DNA of 40,571 bases from a virus. The translations under genes and the position numbers were made by a program. Shown here in pieces: positions 1 to 9,600 of the stretch. Each line of letters opens with the position of its first letter. Position 1 is the first letter of the stretch. Location of the stretch: IMG/VR virus record IMGVR_UViG_3300031772_007302, positions 1 to 40,571 of that record; one strand, 5' to 3'. The notes beneath the pieces are model-generated. The model was given only the letters and a program-made list of their open reading frames with translations, was not told where the DNA came from and did no database searches.

Positions 1-123
1 GGCCGCCGTATCTTCGCGCTGGCTCTCTCGGCTCAGGCATGGGGTCTCCTCCAGGAATCGAATGGGCTTGTTCTGGGCACGGGCATACGCCAGTTCGCGT
101 CCGGTCGATTCACCGATGTACCC
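1..123. repeat. Terminal direct repeat, left copy (pairs with 40449-40571)
   Basis: The first 123 bases recur as the last 123 bases of the window. Only two positions differ: 103 is G here and C at 40551, and 106 is C here and G at 40554. Both differences fall in third codon positions of the gene that crosses the junction (Thr ACC/ACG and Ser TCG/TCC), so the protein is unchanged. The overlap is most simply explained by assembly of a circular or circularly permuted molecule from a slightly mixed population. A true short direct terminal repeat is less likely because the gene would be cut at both ends. Confidence 0.93.
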
Positions 124-447
124 GCCGACGTTCAGGATGAGGATCTCATCCGCAAGGTCGATCTTGCGGAGATGGAGTTCGTCGAGGAGCGCCACCACCT
201 CGGGGCCGAGAGCCTCCCCGCCGTGATCTGCGGCGTGTTTGCAGGCACCTATCGAGAGCACGATCTTCCCGGCCAACGTCTCAGCCCATCCGGCATCGAA
301 GAATGCCTGCATGAATCGCGTTGATCCGCACAAACACACTACTGTTGGCTTACTCCCGTGGCTCTGACATTTCGGCACCTCCGGCAGGTTGAGGGCTATC
401 GCGCCGTCGCGTTGCTCTTGTAGATCAGGCAGAGTACTTCTGTCCAC
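1..447 (-). CDS. Nucleoside 2-deoxyribosyltransferase-like protein (N-terminal part, crosses circular junction)
   Basis: Translating the minus strand from GTG at 447 gives an open frame of 149 codons to base 1. It continues in frame at 40448 and stops at 40419, making 158 residues in all. An AAAGGAG ribosome site sits 6 bases before the GTG. The sequence has CLCGSTRF near residue 35, GKIVLSIGAC near 58, a segment LRKIDLADEILILNVGGYIG near 95-115, then GREL and a closing KPIRFLE. This is the layout of the small Rossmann-like nucleoside 2-deoxyribosyltransferase/DUF4406-type proteins common in actinobacterial phages. In that family the GSTRF loop and the conserved acidic residue bind a nucleoside or nucleotide; the phage substrate is not known. 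It lies first in the early operon after the repressor, and its stop is two bases from the next ATG (40416). Family assignment is from recognition of the pattern, not a search. Confidence 0.82.
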   Translation of the reverse strand, partial: MDRSTLPDLQEQRDGAIALNLPEVPKCQSHGSKPTVVCLCGSTRFMQAFFDAGWAETLAGKIVLSIGACKHAADHGGEALGPEVVALLDELHLRKIDLADEILILNVGGYIGESTGRELAYARAQNKPIRFLEETPCLSRESQREDTAA

Positions 448-528
448 GTTACTCTCCTTTGCGCCGCAGGCCGGGCCTCGGCATGAGGGGGTATGCTCCG
501 GCCCGGCGTTACGGCTCCTTCACGCAGA

Positions 529-551
529 TGATGGCTGCCCGCCAGCCATCA
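529..551. other. Perfect 9-bp hairpin between repressor and early operon
   Basis: Bases 529-537 and 543-551 are exact inverted repeats (TGATGGCTG / CAGCCATCA) around a 5-base loop. No T-run follows on either strand, so it is not a standard intrinsic terminator. It lies in the 189-base gap (448-636) between the repressor gene and the next gene of the leftward operon. Otherwise this gap holds only very short open frames, for example an 18-codon one starting near 607, for which I see no support. The hairpin could attenuate or process the early transcript. Confidence 0.5.
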
Positions 552-636
552 AAGAGGGACTATTAGATACATTATCGGACCTTGCAGCCGCCAGCCGCGG
601 CGTCGCGCTCGATCTTCTCCTGCCGCATTGGGATGA

Positions 637-858
637 CTACGTCTGCGGGTCCTGCCCCTGCCCGCCCTTTATCTCCTCGATCATGGCCAGCATCCGCTGG
701 TACTCAGCCTGAGAGAGCTCCACCCGCTCGTTCTCGATTTCTACCAGCATTGGTTCCCTCGTGCCCATTCGCGTGGCGAGTTCGCGCTGCTTCACCCGCG
801 CTCGCCGACGCGCGATGAGCACATCCGCCCCCCGAATCTTTGTTCCTCCATTCCTCAT
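637..858 (-). CDS. XRE-family helix-turn-helix regulator (candidate lysogeny repressor)
   Basis: The product is 73 residues. Residues 8-50 form a compact lambda-repressor/XRE-type helix-turn-helix: RRRARVKQRELATRMG, then the recognition helix and IENERVELS. The protein is little more than the DNA-binding domain. ATG 858 was chosen over an upstream in-frame start at 906 because that region carries the -10 box (897-902), and because GGGATGGG precedes 858. It is the first gene of the leftward early transcript and is divergent from the integrase, the position expected of a repressor or Cro-like switch protein. The AGCTGT-N12-ACAGCT inverted repeat at 907-930 over its own promoter is a plausible autoregulatory operator. 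The family call is firm; whether it acts as CI or Cro is inference. Confidence 0.85.
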   Translation of the reverse strand: MRNGGTKIRGADVLIARRRARVKQRELATRMGTREPMLVEIENERVELSQAEYQRMLAMIEEIKGGQGQDPQT

Positions 859-896
859 ATCCCATCCCTTCTCCCCCACTATCCCGCTCCCACGGT

Positions 897-925
897 TATA
901 TACCATAGCTGTACTGAAGTGTCAA
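897..925 (-). promoter_or_regulatory. Strong sigma70-type promoter for the leftward early operon
   Basis: On the minus strand a perfect TTGACA (-35, bases 925-920) is followed by a 17-base spacer and TATATA (-10, bases 902-897). A TGG immediately upstream of the -10 makes it an extended -10 as well. The predicted start, near 890, leaves a leader of about 30 bases to the repressor ATG at 858. It is the best promoter match seen in the window and can serve the repressor plus the whole early operon through the circular junction. Confidence 0.8.
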
Positions 926-930
926 CAGCT
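907..930. promoter_or_regulatory. Inverted repeat overlapping the early promoter: operator candidate
   Basis: AGCTGT (907-912) and ACAGCT (925-930) form a dyad with a 12-base centre. It covers the spacer and the edge of the -35 of the leftward promoter. The CTGTA...ACAG pattern resembles the pair of identical dyads at 32794-32812 and 33409-33427. A dimeric XRE protein encoded next to it is the natural candidate ligand. Binding is inferred only from position and symmetry. Confidence 0.5.
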
Positions 931-966
931 TTTTTTCGCTTACCCCGCACAACGCCGTCGAACCTG

Positions 967-975
967 TGGTATAAT
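967..975 (+). promoter_or_regulatory. Extended -10 promoter for integrase
   Basis: TGG then a perfect TATAAT (970-975) stands 20 bases before the integrase ATG at 996. There is no good -35, as is usual for extended -10 promoters. The 11-base core TGTGGTATAAT recurs exactly at 33273-33283, and a variant TGTGGTACACT occurs at 33115-33125, all on the plus strand. The leader would be only about 14 bases and includes GAGGG as the ribosome site. Confidence 0.7.
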
Positions 976-995
976 GCGCGACAGAGGGTCTTCCA

Positions 996-2012
996 ATGGT
1001 GACGCGGGAACTGTGGAATATCACCTCCGGGCGCGCGGGGACCGCGCCACTCGCTTCCAGGAGGGGCCGAGTGGATCCCATCACCGCCGCCACCCCGTTC
1101 CCCGCCGCCGTCCGCGTTTTCCTCTGCTATCTGGAGTCCTACCGCGCCGCCAGTCCGCACACCATCCATGCCTACCGCGCCGACCTACAGGAGCTGATCG
1201 AGTTCCTGGGTGGGCCCATCGGCGTACCCCCACCCGCCGCGGTCACCCGCGAGCTGGTGCTCGCGTGGGCGGTCAGCCTCCAGTCTCTCGCCAGCTCCAC
1301 CATTCGCCGCAAGCTCGCCGCTGTCGCTTCGTTCTACACCTACCTCCAGGACATGGGGGCCGTCGCTCATAATCCCACCCGGCGCATCCCCTTGCCCCGC
1401 GTGGTCCAGCGCCTCCCGCCGACTCTCTCCGATGAGCAGTCTCGCATCCTGGTCGCGGTTGCTGCATCCGGGCATCCATGGGAACATTGCGCCCTGGTGC
1501 TGCTGCTCTCCACCGGCCTGCGTCGCGCGGAATTGGCCGCGGTCCGGCTGAGAGACGTGGACCTGCTCACCGAGACGCTGCTCGTCCGGGGTAAGGGCGG
1601 CACCGAACGCCTGGTGCCCCTTTGCGCCGCCGGCGTAACCGCCATCGCGCTTTACCTTCCCTGCCGGATCGCCCCCGAGGGCGTGGACACTCTCCTGACC
1701 AACTGCCACCACCGCCCCCTGACCGGCCATCTCATCGGCCGTATGCTCGAGCGGGTGAGGGAGCGGGCGGGGATCCACGAGCGCATCACTCCCCACCACC
1801 TGCGCCACACCTTCGCCACTCGGCTCGTGCGGGAGGGGGTAGATGTGCGCACCGTGCAGGAGCTGCTCGGCCACTCCTCCCTGCAGACCACCGCCCGCTA
1901 CCTCCATTCCCGCATGGAGAGCAAGCGGGAGGCGGTCGAGATCGCCGCCCGCGCCTTCTCCCCGCCATCCCCACGCCCGGACCCGGAACTGGTGCAGGGA
2001 AATGTCACATAA
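996..2012 (+). CDS. int: Tyrosine recombinase / phage integrase (XerC/D-like)
   Basis: This 338-residue protein has a SAM-like N-terminal core-binding domain at about 35-130 (YRAASPHTIHAYRADL is typical). The catalytic domain follows at 140-320. The active-site set is complete: Arg176 in STGLRRAEL, Lys200 in RGKGGTER, His267 and Arg270 in PHHLRHTF, His293 in LGHSS, and the nucleophile Tyr302 in TARYLH. Length and motifs match XerC/XerD-like integrases, which lack the extra arm-binding domain of lambda Int. It catalyses site-specific recombination between phage and host attachment sites. The start has GAGGG 9 bases upstream and sits just after an extended -10 promoter. The first 30 residues are not conserved-looking, so a later start is possible. 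The tRNA-like gene at 33136 is a candidate attachment site. Confidence 0.95.
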   Translation: MVTRELWNITSGRAGTAPLASRRGRVDPITAATPFPAAVRVFLCYLESYRAASPHTIHAYRADLQELIEFLGGPIGVPPPAAVTRELVLAWAVSLQSLASSTIRRKLAAVASFYTYLQDMGAVAHNPTRRIPLPRVVQRLPPTLSDEQSRILVAVAASGHPWEHCALVLLLSTGLRRAELAAVRLRDVDLLTETLLVRGKGGTERLVPLCAAGVTAIALYLPCRIAPEGVDTLLTNCHHRPLTGHLIGRMLERVRERAGIHERITPHHLRHTFATRLVREGVDVRTVQELLGHSSLQTTARYLHSRMESKREAVEIAARAFSPPSPRPDPELVQGNVT

Positions 2013-3459
2013 TCATTGTTATCGTACCTTTGCCTCCCCTGCAGGGCGCCCCCCGCCGCCCTGCCCAACCACAGACCGCCTGTCGCTGCCGTGCGTGGCG
2101 CTGGCCGGGCGCAATGGACTAATCCCGAGCCATCACCCGTCTGCTAGTCCAATCGCTCCTGGCCCATCCTCGCAGGGATTTCTGCTGGCGGGCGCCGGGG
2201 CCATGGTAGCTGCCCTCGCGCCCGGCCTGGTGCTGCGCCTGTGGGCGGCGAGTCGGATGGACGCGGCCGGATACCTGCACTTCGCCAGCATCATCTGGCG
2301 ATGGCCCAATCCTCTGACCTACTACCAACCCCTCTATCCCATGTTGATCTCGATCGTCGGGTTGACGGCCCTGCCATGGATTCAGGTCGCGGCGTGGGCG
2401 GCCGCGGCGTTTCTGGCGGGCGATCTGGTTCGGCGAGCTACTCGTTCAATGTGGGCGGCTGCCGCGGTGACGGTGTTGCTCGCGCTCGACCTGCGGGTCA
2501 TACTGTACGGCTACCTCGTGCTCACCGAATCCCTGGCCGTCTCTCTGATCTGCTTTGTCACTTGGTCCACCTATCGCGGGGCCTGTGAAGGCCGGCGGGG
2601 GTTCCTGTTGCTGTCCTGTGTTGCCCTCTTCGCACTCGTCCTGCTGCGATCTGGTTACACCGGCCTGTTTGTCCTGATCACACTAGCGGCGCTCATCCGG
2701 GCGACGGTCCGGCGGACGTCCCTGCTGCTGACGGCCGCGGCCGTTCTATTCCCGCTGTGCGGCCTCCTCGCGGTGAAGGTCGCCTACTCCCAGCGGTACA
2801 CGGGCTCCCCGACTGGCAACACTGGCATCAACCTGATTCGGGTGTTGGCGGAAAGCCCGCACATGGTCGTCTCCTTGCCGCAGGGTGATCCGGTGCGCGA
2901 GGAGTGGGTCAAACACCATACCCTCAAAGCGCTGGTGGACAGCCGGGAGTGGGCCTGGCTCAATACGTTCGTACCCCGGAGTTACGCCCGAGGTGTCCTG
3001 GCGGAGCCCGGAGAGTTGCTGCGTGTGGCCTGGCAATCCTTCGTGAAGCAGGAGCGGGATACCGCCCTGGGCTGGTATGCGGACAATCCCAACCTGGCCC
3101 GGATGGGCGTTGCGTGGCTATTCCCCTGGCGGGCGGCGGCGCTCGTTGTGCAGGCGGCCCGGTCCACCGTTTTCATCCCCGCGTTGCTCCTGGTGCTCCC
3201 GCCCTTCTTGGCCTGGGCGTGTGCTCATCGGCGGCTGCGGTGGGGGTTGCTTCTCCCTTGGGCCTTCCACGCCTACACGACGGCGACGAACACCCTAGCC
3301 TTCGCTCCGTGTTTGTCCGGCGATCCCGGGCGCATGGCGATCACCACCGAGGCGACGTTCGTCATGCTCCTGGGGATGGTGGTTGCGGTCTACGCAATGC
3401 GGCCTGCGCCCTTCTGGAGTCGGGTAACTGCGACGTTTCATCGCAAGGGGGATAGCTGA
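2002..3459 (+). CDS. Polytopic membrane protein, GT-C (ArnT/PMT-like) glycosyltransferase candidate
   Basis: The product is 485 residues if it starts at ATG 2002, which overlaps the integrase stop by 11 bases. The first 58 residues are Pro/Ser-rich. From about residue 60 there are roughly ten hydrophobic segments, with a charged loop near 290-380. After the first membrane segment comes MDAAGYL (Asp87) and, about 20 residues later, YYQPLYPMLIS. The acidic residue in loop 1 followed by QPLYP is the layout of GT-C lipid-phosphate-sugar glycosyltransferases (GT39/GT83, ArnT-like), which move sugars across the inner membrane. Next to an integrase and on the opposite strand to the phage operons, it is a good candidate for lysogenic conversion of host surface glycans. 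The start is uncertain, since no strong ribosome site is seen; ATG 2203 would keep all membrane segments. Family assignment is by motif only. Confidence 0.7.
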   Translation: MSHNHCYRTFASPAGRPPPPCPTTDRLSLPCVALAGRNGLIPSHHPSASPIAPGPSSQGFLLAGAGAMVAALAPGLVLRLWAASRMDAAGYLHFASIIWRWPNPLTYYQPLYPMLISIVGLTALPWIQVAAWAAAAFLAGDLVRRATRSMWAAAAVTVLLALDLRVILYGYLVLTESLAVSLICFVTWSTYRGACEGRRGFLLLSCVALFALVLLRSGYTGLFVLITLAALIRATVRRTSLLLTAAAVLFPLCGLLAVKVAYSQRYTGSPTGNTGINLIRVLAESPHMVVSLPQGDPVREEWVKHHTLKALVDSREWAWLNTFVPRSYARGVLAEPGELLRVAWQSFVKQERDTALGWYADNPNLARMGVAWLFPWRAAALVVQAARSTVFIPALLLVLPPFLAWACAHRRLRWGLLLPWAFHAYTTATNTLAFAPCLSGDPGRMAITTEATFVMLLGMVVAVYAMRPAPFWSRVTATFHRKGDS

Positions 3460-3460
3460 C

Positions 3461-3649
3461 ATGCGATCCTGGCGCTGGTACTCGAAGCTATTGCTGGCCC
3501 TGTTCCTGCTCGCCTTCGCCTACTGGGTCTGGCCCACACCCTGGCGCTACTCCGAGAGCGAGGGCTACACGATGAGAGAGAACAGATTCACTGGTCGCGT
3601 GCAGCTATTCGATCCCGCCGAGACTCCGGCCCGTTGGATCGACCCCTAA
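3461..3649 (+). CDS. Small single-span membrane protein downstream of the glycosyltransferase
   Basis: This 62-residue protein has a basic N-terminus (MRSWRWYSK) and one hydrophobic span (about residues 9-26). A short polar tail of about 35 residues ends in ARWIDP. It starts one base after the glycosyltransferase stop, with GGGGGAT as ribosome site, so the two are co-translated. Its stop overlaps the convergent stop of the large leftward gene by four bases. I do not recognise a family. A partner or accessory subunit of the glycosyltransferase is the simplest guess. Confidence 0.7.
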   Translation: MRSWRWYSKLLLALFLLAFAYWVWPTPWRYSESEGYTMRENRFTGRVQLFDPAETPARWIDP

Positions 3650-6600
3650 GGCGCCGCGCTCAGCCGCGCCGCCCACTCCGGCACCGGCCGCCCCAGGTAT
3701 TCCGCCAGCAGCTCGGTCTCTTCCGCGGTCAGGACGTCCAGTTCTCGCTGCTTGCGTTCCGGAGTGGCCGCCGCATCCCGGGTAATCTCCCGCCGCTGTT
3801 TCGAGAGATCGCGCAGTTCGTTGTCCACCTGACCGGCTTCGCTCAGGCGATCGAGGGCGGTTTCCTCCTGGGGAGTGAGGTCCTGCCCCGCCTCCTCTTT
3901 TGCCTTCGCGATACTCTCCGTCGCCTTCAGCCGCGTGAGTTCGTTCTCGAAGTCCGCCCGCCAATCATCGCTCGCGCCCTGGCTCGCCTTTCCCACCACT
4001 GACCGCAGGAATATCGGCTGGTCAGAGACCCCCACCGGCTTCGTGCCGTGACCCGTCTCCGCCACCACCCGGTCTACCGCCGCCCGGATATCTCTCCCAA
4101 GGCTAGCGAACGTCTCATCCAGCAGGTAATCCACCTCCAGCGGAGATGCCCCTCCCCTCCCCGCCAGCCGCGCCAGCTCCGACGTGTAATCCTTTACCTG
4201 CACGCTCGGGTGTTTCTGGAGGTCCCACTTCGGGACGATATCCCGGCCGGTCCAGTTCCGGTTCGCCAGCAGACCACCGACCGTCTCGGCCAGGTCGGGG
4301 GCCAGCCCCATTCCCGCCCCGAGGCCAACCTGCTTCAGCAATTCCGCCCCCGTCCTGGCACTCCCGAAGTCCGCCCCTTGCCCCGCGGGAGAGAGCGCGC
4401 TCACCCCCTGCTCCGCCCAATCCTTCACCGCCTGCGGGTCGTGTGCCGCCCACCTCTCCATCGCCATCACCGCAGTCGATCCGAAGAGCCATCCCCACAC
4501 CCACGGCAACGGATGCCAGAACCAGCACGTCTCCCCCTTCTGGTCTTTGCCGATGGGCCAACTCAGGGTGCCGTACTTCCTGAACGGGGACAACCGTTTC
4601 CAGTCCGGGTTGTCGTGGTTCAGGGCGTAGGCGAGCATGGTGGGCACGGTGACCCAGGTGATCCCCCGAATCAACGTCTCCACCGGTTGCGCTTTCATGA
4701 TCCGCAAGGGTGTGTACAGCCCCTGGAAGCCGGCCGACAGAAACGCCTTCCCCCGATTCAACGCCTTCCCCCACTGGCCGCCCCGCTCGAATGGCAGTGT
4801 CACCTGCCTCGCCGCCGCCGCCCCCGCCGCGGTGGCGTTCTCCTGCGAGGCCCCTCGCCCCAGCGCATCCCGCACCGCCTGCCGGCCCCCCGCCATCCGG
4901 CTCATCTGCTCGGAGATCTCGCCCAGCTTCGCCACCGCATTGAAAGGCATAGATCCGAAGTAGGCGAGCGTGCGCCCAGCCGTTTCCGCCACGTCGCCGG
5001 CAGGCCCGAGCCGCTGCAGCCCCCGGTAAACGGCCGCCCCCGCCCTTCGCCCCAATCCCGTGTCGTATCCCTCCCCCGGGATGCCCGGCTCCATCCGATA
5101 GCCGCCGCCCATCTCCTGAAACGCCCCCGCCCGCCCCAGCGCCCGATACTCCGCGCCCTTCGCCCACACATCCCTCAGCGCCGGCCAGAGATCGCCCACG
5201 ATCGGAGTCGCTGCTGCCGCGAACCGCTTCACGATCTCCGGACTGAACAGGCCTTGTTCCCTAATCTCTGCCCGCGAGGGGAACCGCCTCGGGCTCTGCA
5301 TGATCGCGTCGGGGATGTCCCTCAAAATGTTGCGCAGGATCCAGAAGGGCGCGTAGGTAGTGGTGGTGGCCTGCTTGAGCCGTTTCACCGGACCGAAGAG
5401 CGCCCCCAGCACCTTCCCCGTGAACGACGCCAGGCTGCTGTCCCGCAGCGCGTACACCTCGTACAGGTCGGGGTGCACCTGCCAGAACTCGATTTTCCCG
5501 CCCCCCCCCATCACCGGCAGGGTGTTGTTCGGCAGCTTGTTAGCCGGGTCCCTCCACAGTGCCGTGCCAGTCAGCGCCGCCTTCACCGTCGCCTGCGTCA
5601 TCGGCTGGCTGCTGCCGTCCACGTTCGTCAGCGACTGCATCAGGTCGGTCGCCAACCGGCCCGCCTGCTCCGGTGTCATCGTGTCCGGCAACTCCTCGGG
5701 TGCGAGCTTGCGCGCCAACTGGTCCAGCATTGCCCCCTCCTCGGCAGAAGCGCCACCCCGAGCCGCCGTCACCCAGTCCCGCAGCTGCGTCCGGCTCCGC
5801 CAGTGTTGCGTCACCTCCAGCATCGCCCTCGTCTGCGACAGCAGCTGTGAGCGAGGGTCCCGCACCAGCATTCGGCCGCCCTTGATTGAGCGCACCAGCG
5901 CCGGCACCGCGGTATCGCCCCGCAGTGACACCCCCTTCGATTGGGTCGCCTCCAGCGTCTCTCGCACGAACGGCAGGTAGTTCGGATGCTCCTGCTGCAT
6001 CCGGTCCGCCCACCCCGGGCCGTACCAACCCGTCTCCTCGAGAGTCAGCCGCCCCTGGTGAATCCAGTTCTGCAATTCCGCGTGCGCCTTCTGAAACTGG
6101 GGAGAGTCCAACTCTCCGATCACCTGCTCGACCAGACTGGGGGTCCACGTCTCTGGCATGGGCAGGGCCTTCTGGAGCAGTTCTCTCGCCCGCCGCGCCA
6201 GGCCGTACACCCAGAATCGTTCCACCTGCTCCTGCCGCGGCCGCAGTGCCCGCTTTACACCCTCCGCCGAACCCCGAACGCCCTCCCCCGGCAGGCTCCC
6301 GAATGCCGCCAGGTGCTCGATCTCCTCCATCCCCAACGCCACCTGGTTCCCGTCCGGGTCGAACCAGCCGTCCCTTTCCGCGTTCCTGAACTTCCACCCC
6401 GCCGCCGTCGCCGCCCGCGCCATGCTCTCCGCCGGATCGTGAGCAAGCCCCAGCAGCTCCTGATCGTAGCCCTGCTCCGTCAGTATCGCCTTCAGTCGCC
6501 CCCCGACCGTGTCCAGCGCTATATCCTGATGCGCCCAGCCGCGGGTGAATATCTTCTGGTACCACCGCAGTACCTGCACCGTGGGCTCGCTCAACTTCCG

Positions 6601-9600
6601 CGCTCGCTCCGGCGACAGCACCTCCGACACCATCTGCTTTACTGCCGGATCACCAGTGGGAGCCGGCACCTGCAGCCTCAGGTCGTAGGCCTCCAGATTC
6701 CGTTCCTCCCGCAGTGCCCCGAAGGCTTCCCGTGCCACTCCCTCCGTGCTGGTGAGTTGGGTCAGAGGGATGCGCACCGTCGCTTCCGTCCCCTCCCGAC
6801 TGACGAAATGCACGGTCGCCCGATCCCCTTGCACCGACACTACCTTGCCGTAATTGCCCCGGTCCGCTGAGTGCACAATCGCCCCCGGCTCGATCCCCTG
6901 CCCTGCCGGTCGCCCCCGCAGAATCTCCGCCCCCCGATCACGCACCACCTCCTCCGGGATCTCCTCGCCGTGTTGCCAGGCCTGCACCACCTCGTGGTAG
7001 AGCCGCGGCAGGTGTTCCCGCACCCACTCGCCAGTGGTCTCCACCATCCGCCGGGACCAGTCCGCGAAGGTGCGAACTCCCTCCAGGAAGTGATCCAGCC
7101 CGATCTCCCAGGCCGCCCCGAGGTCCTCCTGCAGGCTGCCTGCTTGCCCCTCATACGGGTTGCGGAACCGCCGGCCGGGGCCTAGACTCGCCTGTCCCCG
7201 CTGGCCCCGCTTGCTCGCGAAATACTCATGGGCCTGCCGCACCCGCTCTTTTCTGGCGCTCTCGGCCTGCTCCCGCTCCGTCCGGCTCGCGATCCGCTCT
7301 CCCAGCTCTTTGCTCACGATTCCGTATTGCTCTGCCAGCTCGGGGTGGGTGACGAAGTGTCCCCGGTCGACCGCCTCCTCCGGCGTGATCTGCCCCGCCT
7401 CCAGCGCTCGCCTCACCGCCTCCCGGTGCGCCTGCGTCAGCTCCTCTCCCCGCCTCCCCGCCTCCGGCGTCCCCGGTGCGATCCCCTCCCGCCGCAGGTT
7501 CTCCTCGACGTACCGGCGCCGCTGCTGAAGCGCGGGACGCACGTCCGGCCCCACGTCACCGGTCGGAGCCGCCGCCTCTGCGCCTCCCGCCGCCTGCCGC
7601 GCCCCGCGGTTTCGCTGCACCCGCGACCCGGCGGGCCGGCTGGGCGACAACTTCTCCGCCTCCGCCTCCAACTGCTCTGCCCGCCTCAGGTAACTGGCCT
7701 TGTATCCCCGCCCCACCGATTCCGACTTATCCCGCAGCTCCCCCGCCGTCCGGCGCATCTCGGCTGCCTGCTGCTCCGGCGTGCGAGGCGCCAGTGTAGG
7801 TTGTACCAATACGGGTGACTCCGAGACCGGCGTCGGCACCGGCCGCGGCGGGGCCGCCGCTTCCACCGCAGGGACCTGTCTCTGCTCCTGGAGATTCCAC
7901 CCCCTGCCTCGCCCCAGCTCCTCCCGTAGCATCCGCTCCGCCGCTCGCGCCTCCTGAGGCGTGATGCCGAGGTCCAACTCCCCCCAGTCTTTCAGGAAGG
8001 CGTTATCCCCATCCCCGACCCGGTAGGTGGTCGCCCGTCGCGACGATCGGCGCACCAGGTCGGCGACTCGTTCCCGGGCACCCGCTATCTGCTCGGGCGT
8101 CGGGTCACTGATCCCCTGGTCGCGTAGCACCTCCTCCAGCCACTGCGTGGTGTCGATCAGGCTGACAACTCCGTCCGATTTCACCCATCGGCCCCTCTGC
8201 GTCTTGCGCATCGGATAGGCCCGCTGAAACTTACTTGAGGTAGCTCCCGTCGTGTCGGCCACCCTCGAGAGGTTCTCCAGCAGAGTGAGGTCATTTTGCC
8301 CCGCAGCAACTCCTTCCCCAGCATAATGTTGCCGGTCCAATTCGAGAGCCACCGAGTCCATCTCGTCTCGCAGGGCGTTGATTTCCGTGTACTGTCTCGC
8401 CGCCCGATTCATGGCCTCGGCCGCCTCCTGCTCGCTCGCCCCGGACGCGTCCAGCCGATCAATCTCCGCCACCAGCTGCTCATGCTCAGTTTCGGCGGAC
8501 GCCAACCTGCGAGACAGATCGGTGTATCGCTGTTCGAGGGGCGCGACCTCCGGCCCTGCCGCCTCCGGTACCTCAGCCGAACGCTGGACTACCTCAACGG
8601 GTGTTGCTGGCGCCACCACCCTGGCCGACAACTTCTCTGCCTCCGCCTCGATCTGTTCCGCTCGCCTGATGTACGCTGCCCCGTTGCTCCTGGTCGGAGC
8701 CAGGTCCCGTAGATCCCGCGCCGCCTGCCGCATGGAGGCCGCATTCTCGGCCAGGGTGAGTGGCGGTGCCGCCGGCTCCGCACGCCCCGCCTCCGGGCCT
8801 GGCTGGACCTCAGCGGGGCGCTCGACCCGCACCGCGGGTGCTGGCTCGGGTGCTGGCGGAATCATCGCTCGTGGGGGTTCCTGCGGCGCCGTTACCAGCG
8901 TTGGTGCAGCCGCCTCTGGCGCCGCTGCCAGTGGCACAGGCTTGCCCACCTCGGTGGGCGTCTCGTTTACCCTGAGCTGCGGTGAAGGGCCTGTGGGCCT
9001 GGCGATCTCCGCTGTATGCCTCGCCCCCAGTCCGTGCAACCCTCCGAGGAGGCCGAAGAGCGCCACATCGGTAGCGACCTGCTTCGGTTCCCCCGTCCCG
9101 CCCATCGCCACATGGAAAGCGGGCGCCGCCGCCATCCCCTGCACCACCCCCTCCGCCATCCGCCGCCCCATCTCTCCACCTCGCCGCTCAGCCCAGTGGA
9201 GCAGCCGGGTCACCGGCACGCTCCCGGCCAATGCCTCCCCTACCCCCGTCGCCCTCGTCGCCGCCCCGGCGATCGCTCCCGCCCCGTACATCTTCATCAG
9301 TTCCGGGGCCATCTCCGACATGAACGCCCCCGCCGGCGTCTCCGGGCCGCCCAGGTGCTCGTCCACCCAGCCCCGGATGACATCGTGCACCCGCTGGCCC
9401 CGTTGCTGCCATGCCTCCGGCGTCAGGTCCTCGGGCAGTTCCCCGCCGACCGGGATCGCCTGCGCGATCCGTGCCGACAGCCCCGCCAGTCCGGTCAGCG
9501 CATCCGTGGGCAACTCCGCCAGCGCCAGTCCGGTCTTCGCCGCTACCCGCCTCGCCTCCGATCCGGTCTCCAAGGCCCGCTCTACGACCGTGGGAGCTCG

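Noticed and set aside
1185-1907. Long minus-strand open frame opposite the integrase
   Set aside because: It is a shadow frame produced by high GC. The plus frame carries all the tyrosine-recombinase motifs.
4048-5850. 600-codon plus-strand frame opposite the giant gene
   Set aside because: Composition is Arg/Pro-rich as in GC shadow frames. The opposite strand has LPD38-like sequence and a coupled start.
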